From Gemmatimonadetes bacterium 13_1_40CM_69_22 (GTDB lineage: Bacteria > Gemmatimonadota > Gemmatimonadetes > Gemmatimonadales > GWC2-71-9), in NCBI GenBank assembly GCA_001917665.1, contig MNEL01000016.1, forward strand, positions 1 to 64,000: a DNA stretch of 64,000 nucleotides, read 5' to 3'. The notes under the pieces are model-generated. The model was not told where the DNA came from. It saw only the letters and a list, made by a program, of their open reading frames with translations, and did not search any database. The position numbers and the translations under genes are program-made. Shown in pieces: positions 43,906 through 52,026 of the stretch (within the stretch, counting starts at the first letter, position 1; each line of letters begins with the position of its first letter).

Positions 43906-46094
43906 GGTCGCGTCCAGTCGCAGCCCTTTTCCCTCTGTTCTGGGCAACGGCGCTTGGGGCGCAGACGGCGGTCGTCTACGGCACTGTCAGAGACGAGAGG
44001 GGTGCGCCATTTCACAATGCTAACGTCGTGGTCCTCGGCACCGCGCTCGGGAGCCTCACCGACCGCGAGGGTCACTATCGTCTGCCGGGGGTACCGGCCG
44101 GCCGGATCATCCTGAGCGCGAGGTTCATCGGTCACGTTCACGCGTTCGATACCCTGACTGTCGCAGCGGGCGACTCGGCGGAGGCGGACTTCACCCTCCG
44201 CCCGTCCACGCTCGACAATCCCCTCCCCTTCGTCGTGGTCGGGCCCGTGGTGGTGACCGCCGCCAAGCGCTCCCAGCTCCTCGACCAGGCCATCACGAGC
44301 GTCGCCGTCGTCAGCGACACCGAGCTCGCCCGCCGCGCGGTGAACACGGTGGACGAAGCCGTGGACAAAGCGCCGGGCGTGCAGTTCCTCTACGGGCAGG
44401 TGAACATCCGGGGGTCGACGGGCTACGTGCAGGGCCTGGGCAGCCGGGTGCTGCTGCTGGTCGATGGCGTCCCCGCGAACCAGGGCGACCGCGGCGGGAT
44501 CAACTGGGACCTGGTGCCGCTCGAGGACGTGCAGCGCGTCGAGATCGTGAAAGGCGCGGGCTCCTCGCTGTACGGGTCGGCGGCGCTGGGCGGCGTCGTG
44601 AATGTGCTCACGCGCGACATCGCGCCCGGCGTCCACGTACGCGTGCGCGCCACCGGCGGCACCTACGCCAACCCACCGCATGACGTCTGGAAATTCCGCG
44701 ACTACACCGGCGCCGAGGAGGGGCTCGATGCGACGGGCTCCTACGGGACCGAGCTGGTGCGCGCGAGCGTCAGCGGCGGTGGCTGGCACTCGGACGGCTA
44801 CCGCGAGCAGGACCGGCGCGACCACTGGCACACGGCGGCGAAGCTCGACTGGCGGCCGTTGGCCGCGACGCGCCTCACCGCTTCGGGCTCCTGGGCGAGC
44901 GACCAGTACCAGACGCCGCTCATCTGGTGCACGCGGGGCGGCTGCGACGACCGGGGGCAGGCCTATCAGCCCTTCATGATCGACACCGCGGGGCGCGGCG
45001 CGTTCACGCGCTCCGATAAGGGCTACGTCAGCGCCACGCTCGAGCGCACGGCGTCGGCCCGCTTCGCCTGGCAGGCCCGCGGCTCGTGGCTGCGTACGCG
45101 CTTCAGCGACTACCAGCCCGGCAACGACGACGCGGGCATCGCCAACCGGTTCGGCGCCGAGCTGCGCGCGCTCGCGCACCCAGCGGAAGGCCGCGTGGTG
45201 ACGGTCGGCGCTGAGGGCGCCCGATCTGACGTCGCGAGCGACATCTTCGGCGACCACTCGCAAAACGAGGTCGCCGCCTACGGTGAGAGCGAGCAGCGCG
45301 TCGGGCGCACCCGGTTGACGGCCGGCGCCCGCATCGACTACATCGCGGTGGACGGCGGCGGGCTCTCGGCCGTGGTGAGCCCGCGCGTGGGCGCGGTGCT
45401 GGAGACGAGCGCCGGCGCCTGGCGGGCGTCGGCGGGGCGCGGGTTCCGCGGGCCGTCGCTCGCGGAGCGGTTCGTGTCGACCATCGTGAGCGGACTCGTC
45501 GTGATCCCCAACCCAGACCTACATCCCGAGACGGCCTGGTCCCTCGAGCTGGGCAACGCCGCGCGCATCTCGCCCTCGGTCCATGTCGACGCCGCGCTCT
45601 TCTGGACCGAGGCGCACGACCTGATCGAGCCGAACGTGAACCTGGGCACCGGCCAGATCCAGTTCCGCAACGTCGCCCGAGCCCGGCTCGCGGGGCTCGA
45701 CCTGTCCCTCAGCGCGACGCCGCTCACCCCCCGGCTCACGACGGCGCTGGCGTACACCTTCCTGTACGCCCGGGGGCTCGCGCACGACACGGTGCCCGAG
45801 CGGCCGCTCGCGTTCCGCCCGAAGCACCTCCTGACGTTGAGCGCCGACTATCAGTGGCACACTGTGTCCGCAGGCGGCGACTTCCGCTACACCAGCCGCT
45901 TCGAGCGCGTCGAGCTCTACCCGGGCGACGAGCGCGTGGCCGGGAAGGTGCTCGACCTGCGAGTGGGCGTCGAGCGGGGTCCGCTGTCGGTCCGCGGCCG
46001 GCTCGCGAACGCGCTCAATTACATCTACAACCAGGTGCCCCGTACGCTCGCGCCGGTGCGGACGCTGTCGGTCACGCTGACCTGGACGTATTAG
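43896..46094 (+). CDS. TonB-dependent outer-membrane receptor
   Basis: 732 residues from a GTG at 43896 (second GTG at 43902). Signal peptide (VAALFPLFWATALGAQ), then a carboxypeptidase-regulatory-like domain (VVYGTVRDERGAPFHNANVV, about 25-105), a plug (LLLVDGVPANQGDRGGINWD; VEIVKGAGSSLYGSAALGGV), and a 22-strand-type barrel ending in a terminal aromatic-rich strand LSVTLTWTY. It imports a siderophore, cobalamin or glycan using TonB energy; the substrate is not evident. Follows a lipoprotein and precedes small secreted proteins. Confidence 0.93.
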   Translation: MPVRSRPVAALFPLFWATALGAQTAVVYGTVRDERGAPFHNANVVVLGTALGSLTDREGHYRLPGVPAGRIILSARFIGHVHAFDTLTVAAGDSAEADFTLRPSTLDNPLPFVVVGPVVVTAAKRSQLLDQAITSVAVVSDTELARRAVNTVDEAVDKAPGVQFLYGQVNIRGSTGYVQGLGSRVLLLVDGVPANQGDRGGINWDLVPLEDVQRVEIVKGAGSSLYGSAALGGVVNVLTRDIAPGVHVRVRATGGTYANPPHDVWKFRDYTGAEEGLDATGSYGTELVRASVSGGGWHSDGYREQDRRDHWHTAAKLDWRPLAATRLTASGSWASDQYQTPLIWCTRGGCDDRGQAYQPFMIDTAGRGAFTRSDKGYVSATLERTASARFAWQARGSWLRTRFSDYQPGNDDAGIANRFGAELRALAHPAEGRVVTVGAEGARSDVASDIFGDHSQNEVAAYGESEQRVGRTRLTAGARIDYIAVDGGGLSAVVSPRVGAVLETSAGAWRASAGRGFRGPSLAERFVSTIVSGLVVIPNPDLHPETAWSLELGNAARISPSVHVDAALFWTEAHDLIEPNVNLGTGQIQFRNVARARLAGLDLSLSATPLTPRLTTALAYTFLYARGLAHDTVPERPLAFRPKHLLTLSADYQWHTVSAGGDFRYTSRFERVELYPGDERVAGKVLDLRVGVERGPLSVRGRLANALNYIYNQVPRTLAPVRTLSVTLTWTY

Positions 46095-46097
46095 ATT

Positions 46098-46562
46098 GTG
46101 CCGATGCTCGGCCCTCCCCTCCTCCCGCTGCTGATGACGCTCTGCTGGGGAGCGCTGCAGGGCGCTCCGATCGACGGTACCTGGGAGCTGGCCCGCATCT
46201 TTCGCTCCGGGCCGGCCGCCGCCAGCCACACGGTCCCGATCGACTCGACTGTGTACCTGCGCTTGACCCTGAAGACTATGCCCGGCGAGTGGATCGATGG
46301 CCGGTTGTACCGGCGGTATCATGGCCGGGACGAGCGCGGGAAGATCGAGGCGGGGCCGCTGCGCGGCACCGGACGCTACATCATCGGCGCCGACCTCGAG
46401 TACCCAGTCTCGCAGAAGGCGCGCACGGCCGCCTGGCTCGTCGGCGACACGCTGCGACTCGGCACGCCCTTCGTGCCGGACGCCGACAGCCTCGAGCTCC
46501 GGCGGGTGAACGCGGAGGAACCGTACGCCACTACGGTCATCGAAGTGGTGACGGCTCGATGA
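46098..46562 (+). CDS. small secreted protein of unknown function
   Basis: 154 residues from a GTG at 46098 (ATG at 46104 possible), with a signal peptide (LLPLLMTLCWGALQGAP). The body is beta-rich: DGTWELARIFRSGPAAA, DSTVYLRLTLKTMPGEWIDG, and GTPFVPDADSLELRRV, reminiscent of small lipocalin-like domains, but I recognise no family. Stop overlaps the next start. Confidence 0.5.
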   Translation: MPMLGPPLLPLLMTLCWGALQGAPIDGTWELARIFRSGPAAASHTVPIDSTVYLRLTLKTMPGEWIDGRLYRRYHGRDERGKIEAGPLRGTGRYIIGADLEYPVSQKARTAAWLVGDTLRLGTPFVPDADSLELRRVNAEEPYATTVIEVVTAR

Positions 46563-47107
46563 TGCCCGTGGGCGCGACCCGGTTCCCCGTGACGGTGTCT
46601 CGCGTGACGCTGTTTCTCTTGACGTCTCTCGCCGTTTGCTGTACCGGCGACCGCTCGCGCTCGCCGACCTGCGGCCTGGCGCTGCTCGTGGGACCCCGGC
46701 TCATCCAGCAGCAGCTCAGCGTCCTGCCGTACGTGCTCACCGACGCGCCGCGCGGGCTGTCCGCGTCGCTCCCCGCCCTCGTCGCGGGCATGGCGCAGCA
46801 GGGCGAAGTAGCGGTAGCGTACGGCGGGCAGCGGCTCATCCTGACCTATCAGGGCCCGAACTTCCCACCGTTCCCGACGGACTCGGCCGTGTACGCCTTG
46901 CTCGTCGTGGACGATTCGACGCAACGCGCCCAGGGCGTGCTCATCTACGAATCCGTGCGGCCGCCACCCACCTTCCCGCAGCTCGGCACCGTGAAGGGAG
47001 GGGGCGGCGACAAGACGATCCCGCTCTACGGCGTCCGCGTGGACTGGCCCAGCGTGAGCAACCCCCGCTGCCCGCTGCTCGGCGCGCCCGCCCCGGCACC
47101 CCGATGA
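46559..47107 (+). CDS. small lipoprotein-like secreted protein
   Basis: 182 residues from the ATG at 46559 (46562 possible). Leader VTLFLLTSLAVCC gives a lipobox-like LAVC. The body contains CGLALLVGPRLIQQQLSVLP and LLVVDDSTQRAQGVLIYES. No family recognised. Coupled to both neighbours by overlaps (46559-46562 and 47104-47107). Confidence 0.5.
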   Translation: MMPVGATRFPVTVSRVTLFLLTSLAVCCTGDRSRSPTCGLALLVGPRLIQQQLSVLPYVLTDAPRGLSASLPALVAGMAQQGEVAVAYGGQRLILTYQGPNFPPFPTDSAVYALLVVDDSTQRAQGVLIYESVRPPPTFPQLGTVKGGGGDKTIPLYGVRVDWPSVSNPRCPLLGAPAPAPR

Positions 47108-47805
47108 GCGGCGTGGTCGTCGTCACCGCCCCGCTGCGCACCGATGCGGGCCGCGAGCGGGTCGCCCTCAACACCGCGTACGTGCGCGCCCTCGCGCGCG
47201 CCGGGCTCGTGCCCCTGGTCGTGCCGCCGATCCTCGACCCCGAGCGGGCCTGCGCCGTGCTCGATCGAGTCCACGGTGTCGTGCTCACCGGCGGCGAAGA
47301 CGTGGACCCGGCACGCTACGGCGCCCGCCCGCACGCGAAGCTGGGTGAGATCGACGTCGCCCGGGACGCGGTGGAGCTCGCCCTGATCGCGGACGCCCGC
47401 GCCCGCCGGCTCCCGATCCTGGCGATTTGCCGGGGCATCCAAATCCTCAACGTCGCGCTCGGCGGGACGCTCTACCAGGACCTGGCGAGCGAGCGGTCGG
47501 GCGAGATCGATCACGCCGACACGCGGTCGCGCCACGGCCTGCGGGTCGAGGCCGGCTCCCTCCTGCATCGCACCATCGCCACCCTGGAGACCACCGTGAA
47601 CAGCCGCCACCATCAGGCGATCCGCGACCTCGCGCCGTCGCTGCGCGCCACGGCCTGGGCGCCCGACGGCGTGATCGAGGGCGCCGAGCCGCCGGACGGC
47701 GAGCCGTGGATGCTGGCCGTGCAGTGGCATCCGGAGGATGACGTCGAGGGTGCGCTGTTCCGTGGCTTCGCGGAGGCGGTGCGGCAGCCACAGGGAGTGG
47801 TCTGA
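47104..47805 (+). CDS. class I glutamine amidotransferase, PuuD-like
   Basis: 233 residues from the ATG at 47104. Catalytic Cys in LAICRGIQILNVALGGTL, the preceding VVLTGGEDVDPARYG, substrate-side NSRHHQAIRDLAPSL, and the catalytic His-Pro-Glu in AVQWHPEDD. The pattern fits gamma-glutamyl-gamma-aminobutyrate hydrolase (peptidase C26), which degrades gamma-glutamyl-putrescine products. No other putrescine genes are here. Confidence 0.85.
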   Translation: MSGVVVVTAPLRTDAGRERVALNTAYVRALARAGLVPLVVPPILDPERACAVLDRVHGVVLTGGEDVDPARYGARPHAKLGEIDVARDAVELALIADARARRLPILAICRGIQILNVALGGTLYQDLASERSGEIDHADTRSRHGLRVEAGSLLHRTIATLETTVNSRHHQAIRDLAPSLRATAWAPDGVIEGAEPPDGEPWMLAVQWHPEDDVEGALFRGFAEAVRQPQGVV

Positions 47806-47806
47806 G

Positions 47807-48229
47807 GTGACCCTCCCATTCCCTTCCGGTGAGTGGGTGAAGGCGTACGGTGCGGCCATCAACGCGAGCGAGAGCTACCACGTCGCGTCCACCGAGTGGA
47901 CCCACGGCGCTGTCGCGCTCGTGGTGAACCGCCAGCCGGAGATCGGGATCGCCGAGCCGGTGGGCATCTGGCTCGATCTGGACCGCGGCACCTGCCGCGA
48001 GGCGAAGGTCGTCTCCCAGACCGAAGCCGAGCAGGCGCCGTTCGTCATCACCGGGGACTACGGCCAGTGGAAGCGGGTGATCCGCAAGGAGCTCGGCCCG
48101 ATCGCCGGGATCATGCAGCGCAAGCTTGCCCTCAAAGGATCGCTGCCGATCGTAGTGCGGTTCGTGAAGTCCGCCGAGGAGCTCGTCCAGGCCGCGACGC
48201 GGGTACCGACGCGATTCCTAGACGAGTGA
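47807..48229 (+). CDS. SCP2-like sterol/lipid-carrier fold protein
   Basis: 140 residues from a GTG at 47807 one base after the previous stop codon. Pattern resembles small SCP2-type proteins: AVALVVNRQPEIGIAEPVGIWLD... FVITGDYGQWKRVIRKE and the C-terminal RKLALKGSLPIVVRFVKSA. Probably binds a hydrophobic ligand. Context gives no further clue. Confidence 0.55.
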   Translation: MTLPFPSGEWVKAYGAAINASESYHVASTEWTHGAVALVVNRQPEIGIAEPVGIWLDLDRGTCREAKVVSQTEAEQAPFVITGDYGQWKRVIRKELGPIAGIMQRKLALKGSLPIVVRFVKSAEELVQAATRVPTRFLDE

Positions 48230-48250
48230 TGCGCATCGTGGACGAATAGT

Positions 48251-48298
48251 GTAGGGGCGCAGCATGCTGCGCCCCTACGCCTTATGCTGCGCCCCTAC
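48251..48298. repeat. 28-bp palindrome (family B) between convergent genes, plus half copy
   Basis: A perfect copy of the GTAGGGGCGCAGCA palindrome at 48251-48278, followed by a half-site ATGCTGCGCCCCTAC at 48284-48298, as in the tandem arrangement at 21651. It occupies the gap between the SCP2-like gene and the convergent 48302 gene and may end transcription from both. Confidence 0.92.
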
Positions 48299-48301
48299 CT
48301 C

Positions 48302-49009
48302 TCACAGGTTCCGCAGTATCTTTTCTGGCGTGCTCACGTGCGGGAACAACACCCGATCGCTCAGCCGGTTGAAGGCGACCCGGAGCGTGGGGAACCGCTG
48401 CGCCGCCGTGCGGTAGATTCCGGCCACGCCGAAGCGCTCCGCCAGGCGGTGCTCGGCGGCGAGCCGGTAGCCCTGGCGGCCGAGCTCGTCGTAGTACGGC
48501 AAGTCCGGTCCTCCTTGGCGATTGCGCCGGGCCTCGACGTAGTCGGGGAACAGGCCCGCGAGCCAGAGGCTGTAGTTTCCGAGATGCACACGCAGCAGGA
48601 ATCCGCGCTCCCCGGTGTCCTCCACCCCGGTCAACTCGCCGATCATGTCGACCAGGTAGCCGTAGGTCTGGTCGTCGGCGCGCCGGATGCGGGTGTGGCG
48701 GTCGTGGTCGCCGAACTCGAGGATCAGGGCAGCGAGGTAGTCGGCGAGCTCGCTGTCGTCCACGCCCGCGGCGAGCAGCGTGTGCCGCACGGCCACGTAG
48801 GTGAACAGGGCCGGCGACGGGACCACGAGGGTGCGCAGTGCGAGCAGCGCCTCGAGCAGACCCCGCTCGTCGAGCAGCCGGTCAGGGCCCTGCTCGAGCA
48901 GCAGGCGTTCGTAGCGCGCGCGACGCGTCGCGTCGCCCCGAGCCAGGGCGAGTGCGACGAGCCGGAAGTCCGCCGCCCGCAGGCGACCGCGGACGTTCGC
49001 CAGGATCAT
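48302..49009 (-). CDS. conserved protein of unknown function
   Basis: 235 residues from the ATG at 49009 (MILANVRGRLRAADFRLVAL). Mostly helical, with ERGFLLRVHLGNYSLWLAGLFPDYVEARRN and PDLPYYDELGRQGYRLAAEH. No signal, no membrane segment, no recognised family. Its start codon overlaps that of the divergent histidine kinase gene. Confidence 0.6.
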   Translation of the reverse strand: MILANVRGRLRAADFRLVALALARGDATRRARYERLLLEQGPDRLLDERGLLEALLALRTLVVPSPALFTYVAVRHTLLAAGVDDSELADYLAALILEFGDHDRHTRIRRADDQTYGYLVDMIGELTGVEDTGERGFLLRVHLGNYSLWLAGLFPDYVEARRNRQGGPDLPYYDELGRQGYRLAAEHRLAERFGVAGIYRTAAQRFPTLRVAFNRLSDRVLFPHVSTPEKILRNL

Positions 49010-50957
49010 GCCCAAACCTCCCTCTAGTTCTGCTACCCCGCGCCCGGTCGAGTTGCTGGCGCGGCTGACGACGCTCTCCCAGGAGCTCGCCGGCGCCTTC
49101 CGGCCGGCGACCGTCGTGGAGGTCGTCGCGCGGACGTTGGACGAGCTTCTCAAACCGGACCGGCTGTCCCTCGTCCTCCTAGACGCTCAGACGAACCAAC
49201 TCGCCGTCACCCACGACACTAGTGCCGTCCCCGCGCGCACGGACGACTCGCTGCTGCAGCTCGCGCTCCGGCGCGGGCCCCTCGCCTTCGCGCGGAACGT
49301 GAAGGAGGAGGCCCGCCGCCGCGGCGCCGACCTGACCGACGAGCCGCCGGGATCCTGGATCGGCGCGCCGCTGGTCGCCGCCGGCCGCGCCGTGGGCGCG
49401 GTCTCGCTCGCGAGCGACCGCACGGGCGTCCTCGGCAAGCCGGAGCTGACGCTCGTCACGGCGGTGCTCGCCCAGGCCGCCATCGCCCTCGAGAACGCCC
49501 GGCTGGTCGAGCTCCTCTCCTCGGCCAAGCGCGAGTGGGAGAAGACCGTGGACGCGATCACCCAGGCCATCTGCATTATCGATGCCCACGGGATGGTGCG
49601 GCGCGCCAATCGGGTCTTTGCCGAGCTCATCCAAGTGCCCGTCACGGCGATCCCGGGGCGCCCCTGGCTCGGGCTGCTGCCACCCGCCTGGTCGGACCCG
49701 GTGGCCCGCGCCCTCGCCGAGCCGGCCGCGACCCAGGCCGAGATCCGTGCCGGCGAGCGGACCCTGTCCTTCACCGCGATTCCCATGGCCGAGCCGGGCT
49801 CCGCCGTCCTCGTGATCGAGGACCAGACGGAGCGACGCCGGCTGCAGGAGCAGCTGATACAGTCTGAGAAAATGTCCGCGATCGGTCAATTGATCGCGGG
49901 CGTGGCCCACGACCTGAACAATCCCTTGGCCTCCGTGGTGGGGTTCTCGGACTTCCTCGCCGAGGTCGGGGACATCCCGCCCCAGTTTGTCGAGCCGCTG
50001 CAAGTGATCCGCCAGGAGGCCGAGCGGGCAGCCACGATCGTCAAGAACCTGCTGTCGTTCGCCCGCAGTCAGGAGGGCGAACGCAAGCTGCAGCCGATCG
50101 GGCCGATCATCGAGTCGACGCTGGCGCTGCTCCGCAACCAGCTGATGGCGAACAAGGTCGAGGCCACGCTCGAGGTGGACCGTGGGCTCCCCGACGTCGA
50201 GGTGAACGGCAATCAGATCAAGCAGGTGTTCGTGAACCTCATCAACAACGCGAACCAGGCGATCGCGAGCGACGCCCCGAGCGGCCGGATCTGGGTCGCC
50301 GCGAAGCGGCAGCGCGAGGGAGTCGCCGTGAGCATCACGGACTCAGGGCCGGGGATGACGGAGGAGATCGCCGGGCACGTGTTCGAGCCGTTCTTCACGA
50401 CCAAGGGCGAGGGGGAGGGCACAGGCCTGGGACTGTCGATCTGCCAGGGGATCGTGAAGGAGCACGGCGGGCGGATTACGCTCGACACCAAGCCAGGCGG
50501 GGGCGCCACGTTCACGGTCGAGCTCCCCGGCGGAGCGCGGGCGCCGCTCGTCGAGGCCGCCCCGGCGCCGGTCGCCGCTGGGAAGCGGCTGCGCATCCTG
50601 GTGGTGGACGACGAGCCGCACATCCTCTACTACATGCGCGCCACGCTCGAGAGCTGGGGGCATTCGGTGGAAGTGGCGAGCGACGGCGCATACGCACTGG
50701 AGCGCGCCATCGCGGGCGATTTCGATGTCATCATCTGCGATCTCCGCATGCCGCACCTCTCGGGGCGCGAGATGTACCAGAAGCTCGCCCGCCAGGACCC
50801 GCGCGCGGCCGAGCGCATCATCTTCGCCACGGGCGACACGGTGCGGGGCGATACGCTGCAGTTCCTCGAAACCCTCGGCCGCCCCTATCTCCACAAGCCA
50901 TTCACGCTCGCCGAGCTGCGCGCCGCCCTCGGCCACGCCGCCAACCAGCCCGCCTGA
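49008..50957 (+). CDS. hybrid sensor histidine kinase (GAF-PAS-HisKA-HATPase-REC)
   Basis: 649 residues. GAF domain about 15-165 (LLKPDRLSLVLLDAQ; GAPLVAAGRAVGAVSLAS), PAS about 175-280 (TVDAITQAICIIDAHGMVRRA), HisKA with phospho-acceptor His301 in IAGVAHDLNNPLASVVGFS, HATPase with QVFVNLINNANQAI, DSGPGM and GLGLSICQGIVKEHGG, and a C-terminal receiver (RILVVDDEPHILYYM; Asp578 in VIICDLRMPH; Lys in YLHKPF). No membrane segment, so cytoplasmic. The signal is unknown. The ATG at 49008 shares CATG with the divergent gene's start, so a downstream start may be used. Confidence 0.9.
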   Translation: MPKPPSSSATPRPVELLARLTTLSQELAGAFRPATVVEVVARTLDELLKPDRLSLVLLDAQTNQLAVTHDTSAVPARTDDSLLQLALRRGPLAFARNVKEEARRRGADLTDEPPGSWIGAPLVAAGRAVGAVSLASDRTGVLGKPELTLVTAVLAQAAIALENARLVELLSSAKREWEKTVDAITQAICIIDAHGMVRRANRVFAELIQVPVTAIPGRPWLGLLPPAWSDPVARALAEPAATQAEIRAGERTLSFTAIPMAEPGSAVLVIEDQTERRRLQEQLIQSEKMSAIGQLIAGVAHDLNNPLASVVGFSDFLAEVGDIPPQFVEPLQVIRQEAERAATIVKNLLSFARSQEGERKLQPIGPIIESTLALLRNQLMANKVEATLEVDRGLPDVEVNGNQIKQVFVNLINNANQAIASDAPSGRIWVAAKRQREGVAVSITDSGPGMTEEIAGHVFEPFFTTKGEGEGTGLGLSICQGIVKEHGGRITLDTKPGGGATFTVELPGGARAPLVEAAPAPVAAGKRLRILVVDDEPHILYYMRATLESWGHSVEVASDGAYALERAIAGDFDVIICDLRMPHLSGREMYQKLARQDPRAAERIIFATGDTVRGDTLQFLETLGRPYLHKPFTLAELRAALGHAANQPA

Positions 50958-50959
50958 GC

Positions 50960-52015
50960 ATGCTGCGCGTCCTCCACGTCGATTCGGGACGCGTGTACCG
51001 GGGAGGGCAGAATCAGGTCCGGCTGCTGACGCGCGAGCTGGCGCGGGAGCCCGACGTGGAGCAGCGCCTGGTAACGCGCCGGGGCAGCGCGCTGGCGCGG
51101 CGCGTCGCGGCGGACGGGGTCCCAGTGCACGAGGTCCCATGGACCATCGGGCTCGACCCCCGGGCTTGGTGGAGGCTATTCCTCCACGCCAAGGCGTTCC
51201 AGCCGGCCATCATCCACGCGCACGACGGCCACGCGCTCGACATCGCGACGTGGGCCGGGGCTTGGCTCAAGCACGACGCCGCCGCGCCCCGCGTCATCGC
51301 GACCCGCCGGGTGGTATTCGCCGTGCGCTGGGCGAGTGCACTGTTCCGAGCCGATTACATCGTGGCGATCTCGGAGGCCGTGAAGGCCGCTCTCGTCGCC
51401 ACCGGGGTGCCGCCGGCCGAGATCGGCGTCGTTCGCTCGGGGATCGACCCCGACGAGGTGCGCGCGGCGGCCGCGGTCCCGTTCGACGTCCGCACACGCC
51501 TCGGCCTTCCCCCGGGCACGCCGATCGCGGTCAACGTCGCTGCGCTGGAGCCGGCGAAGGACCAGGCGACCCTCGTCCGGGCGGCACAGACCGCGCGTGC
51601 GCTCCGGCCGGACCTGCACTGGGTGATCGCCGGCACGGGTGACGAGCGGCGGCGGCTCACGACACAGATCGGCGCGCTCGGCCTTGCCGACCGCGTGCAC
51701 CTGCTGGACCACGTCGCGCAGGTGGACGCCTTGATACACGACAGCGACGTGCTGGTCATGCCTTCTCGCGCAGAGGGGCTTGGGAGCGTCGTGCTCCACG
51801 CCCTGGCGCTCGGCAAGCCCGTCGTGGCGACCGACGCCGGGGGCCTCCCCGAAATCGTGCCCCCCGAAGGGCTCGTTCCGGTCGGCGATGCCGGGGCACT
51901 CGCCCGAAAGGTCGTTCGAGCCCTGGATCACCCTTCCCCCTTCCCCTTCCCCCCGCAATGCACCGCCCGTGCCATGGCCCACGGCGTCTTGGCCGTGTAT
52001 CGCTCGCTCGTCTAG
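50960..52015 (+). CDS. glycosyltransferase family 4
   Basis: 351 residues. GT-B fold: N-terminal VLHVDSGRVYRGGQNQVRLL, IHAHDGHALDIATWAG; C-terminal nucleotide-sugar domain PIAVNVAALEPAKDQATLV, HWVIAGTGDERRRL, VLVMPSRAEGLGSVVLHALA (E-x7-E motif) and VVATDAGGLPEIV. Likely builds a surface glycan or lipid-linked sugar. It starts two bases after the kinase stop, and ends near the GT2-fusion gene. A run of CCTTCCC units (51929-51957) codes the tail PSPFPFPPQ. Confidence 0.88.
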   Translation: MLRVLHVDSGRVYRGGQNQVRLLTRELAREPDVEQRLVTRRGSALARRVAADGVPVHEVPWTIGLDPRAWWRLFLHAKAFQPAIIHAHDGHALDIATWAGAWLKHDAAAPRVIATRRVVFAVRWASALFRADYIVAISEAVKAALVATGVPPAEIGVVRSGIDPDEVRAAAAVPFDVRTRLGLPPGTPIAVNVAALEPAKDQATLVRAAQTARALRPDLHWVIAGTGDERRRLTTQIGALGLADRVHLLDHVAQVDALIHDSDVLVMPSRAEGLGSVVLHALALGKPVVATDAGGLPEIVPPEGLVPVGDAGALARKVVRALDHPSPFPFPPQCTARAMAHGVLAVYRSLV

Positions 52016-52026
52016 ATTGCAGGGCC

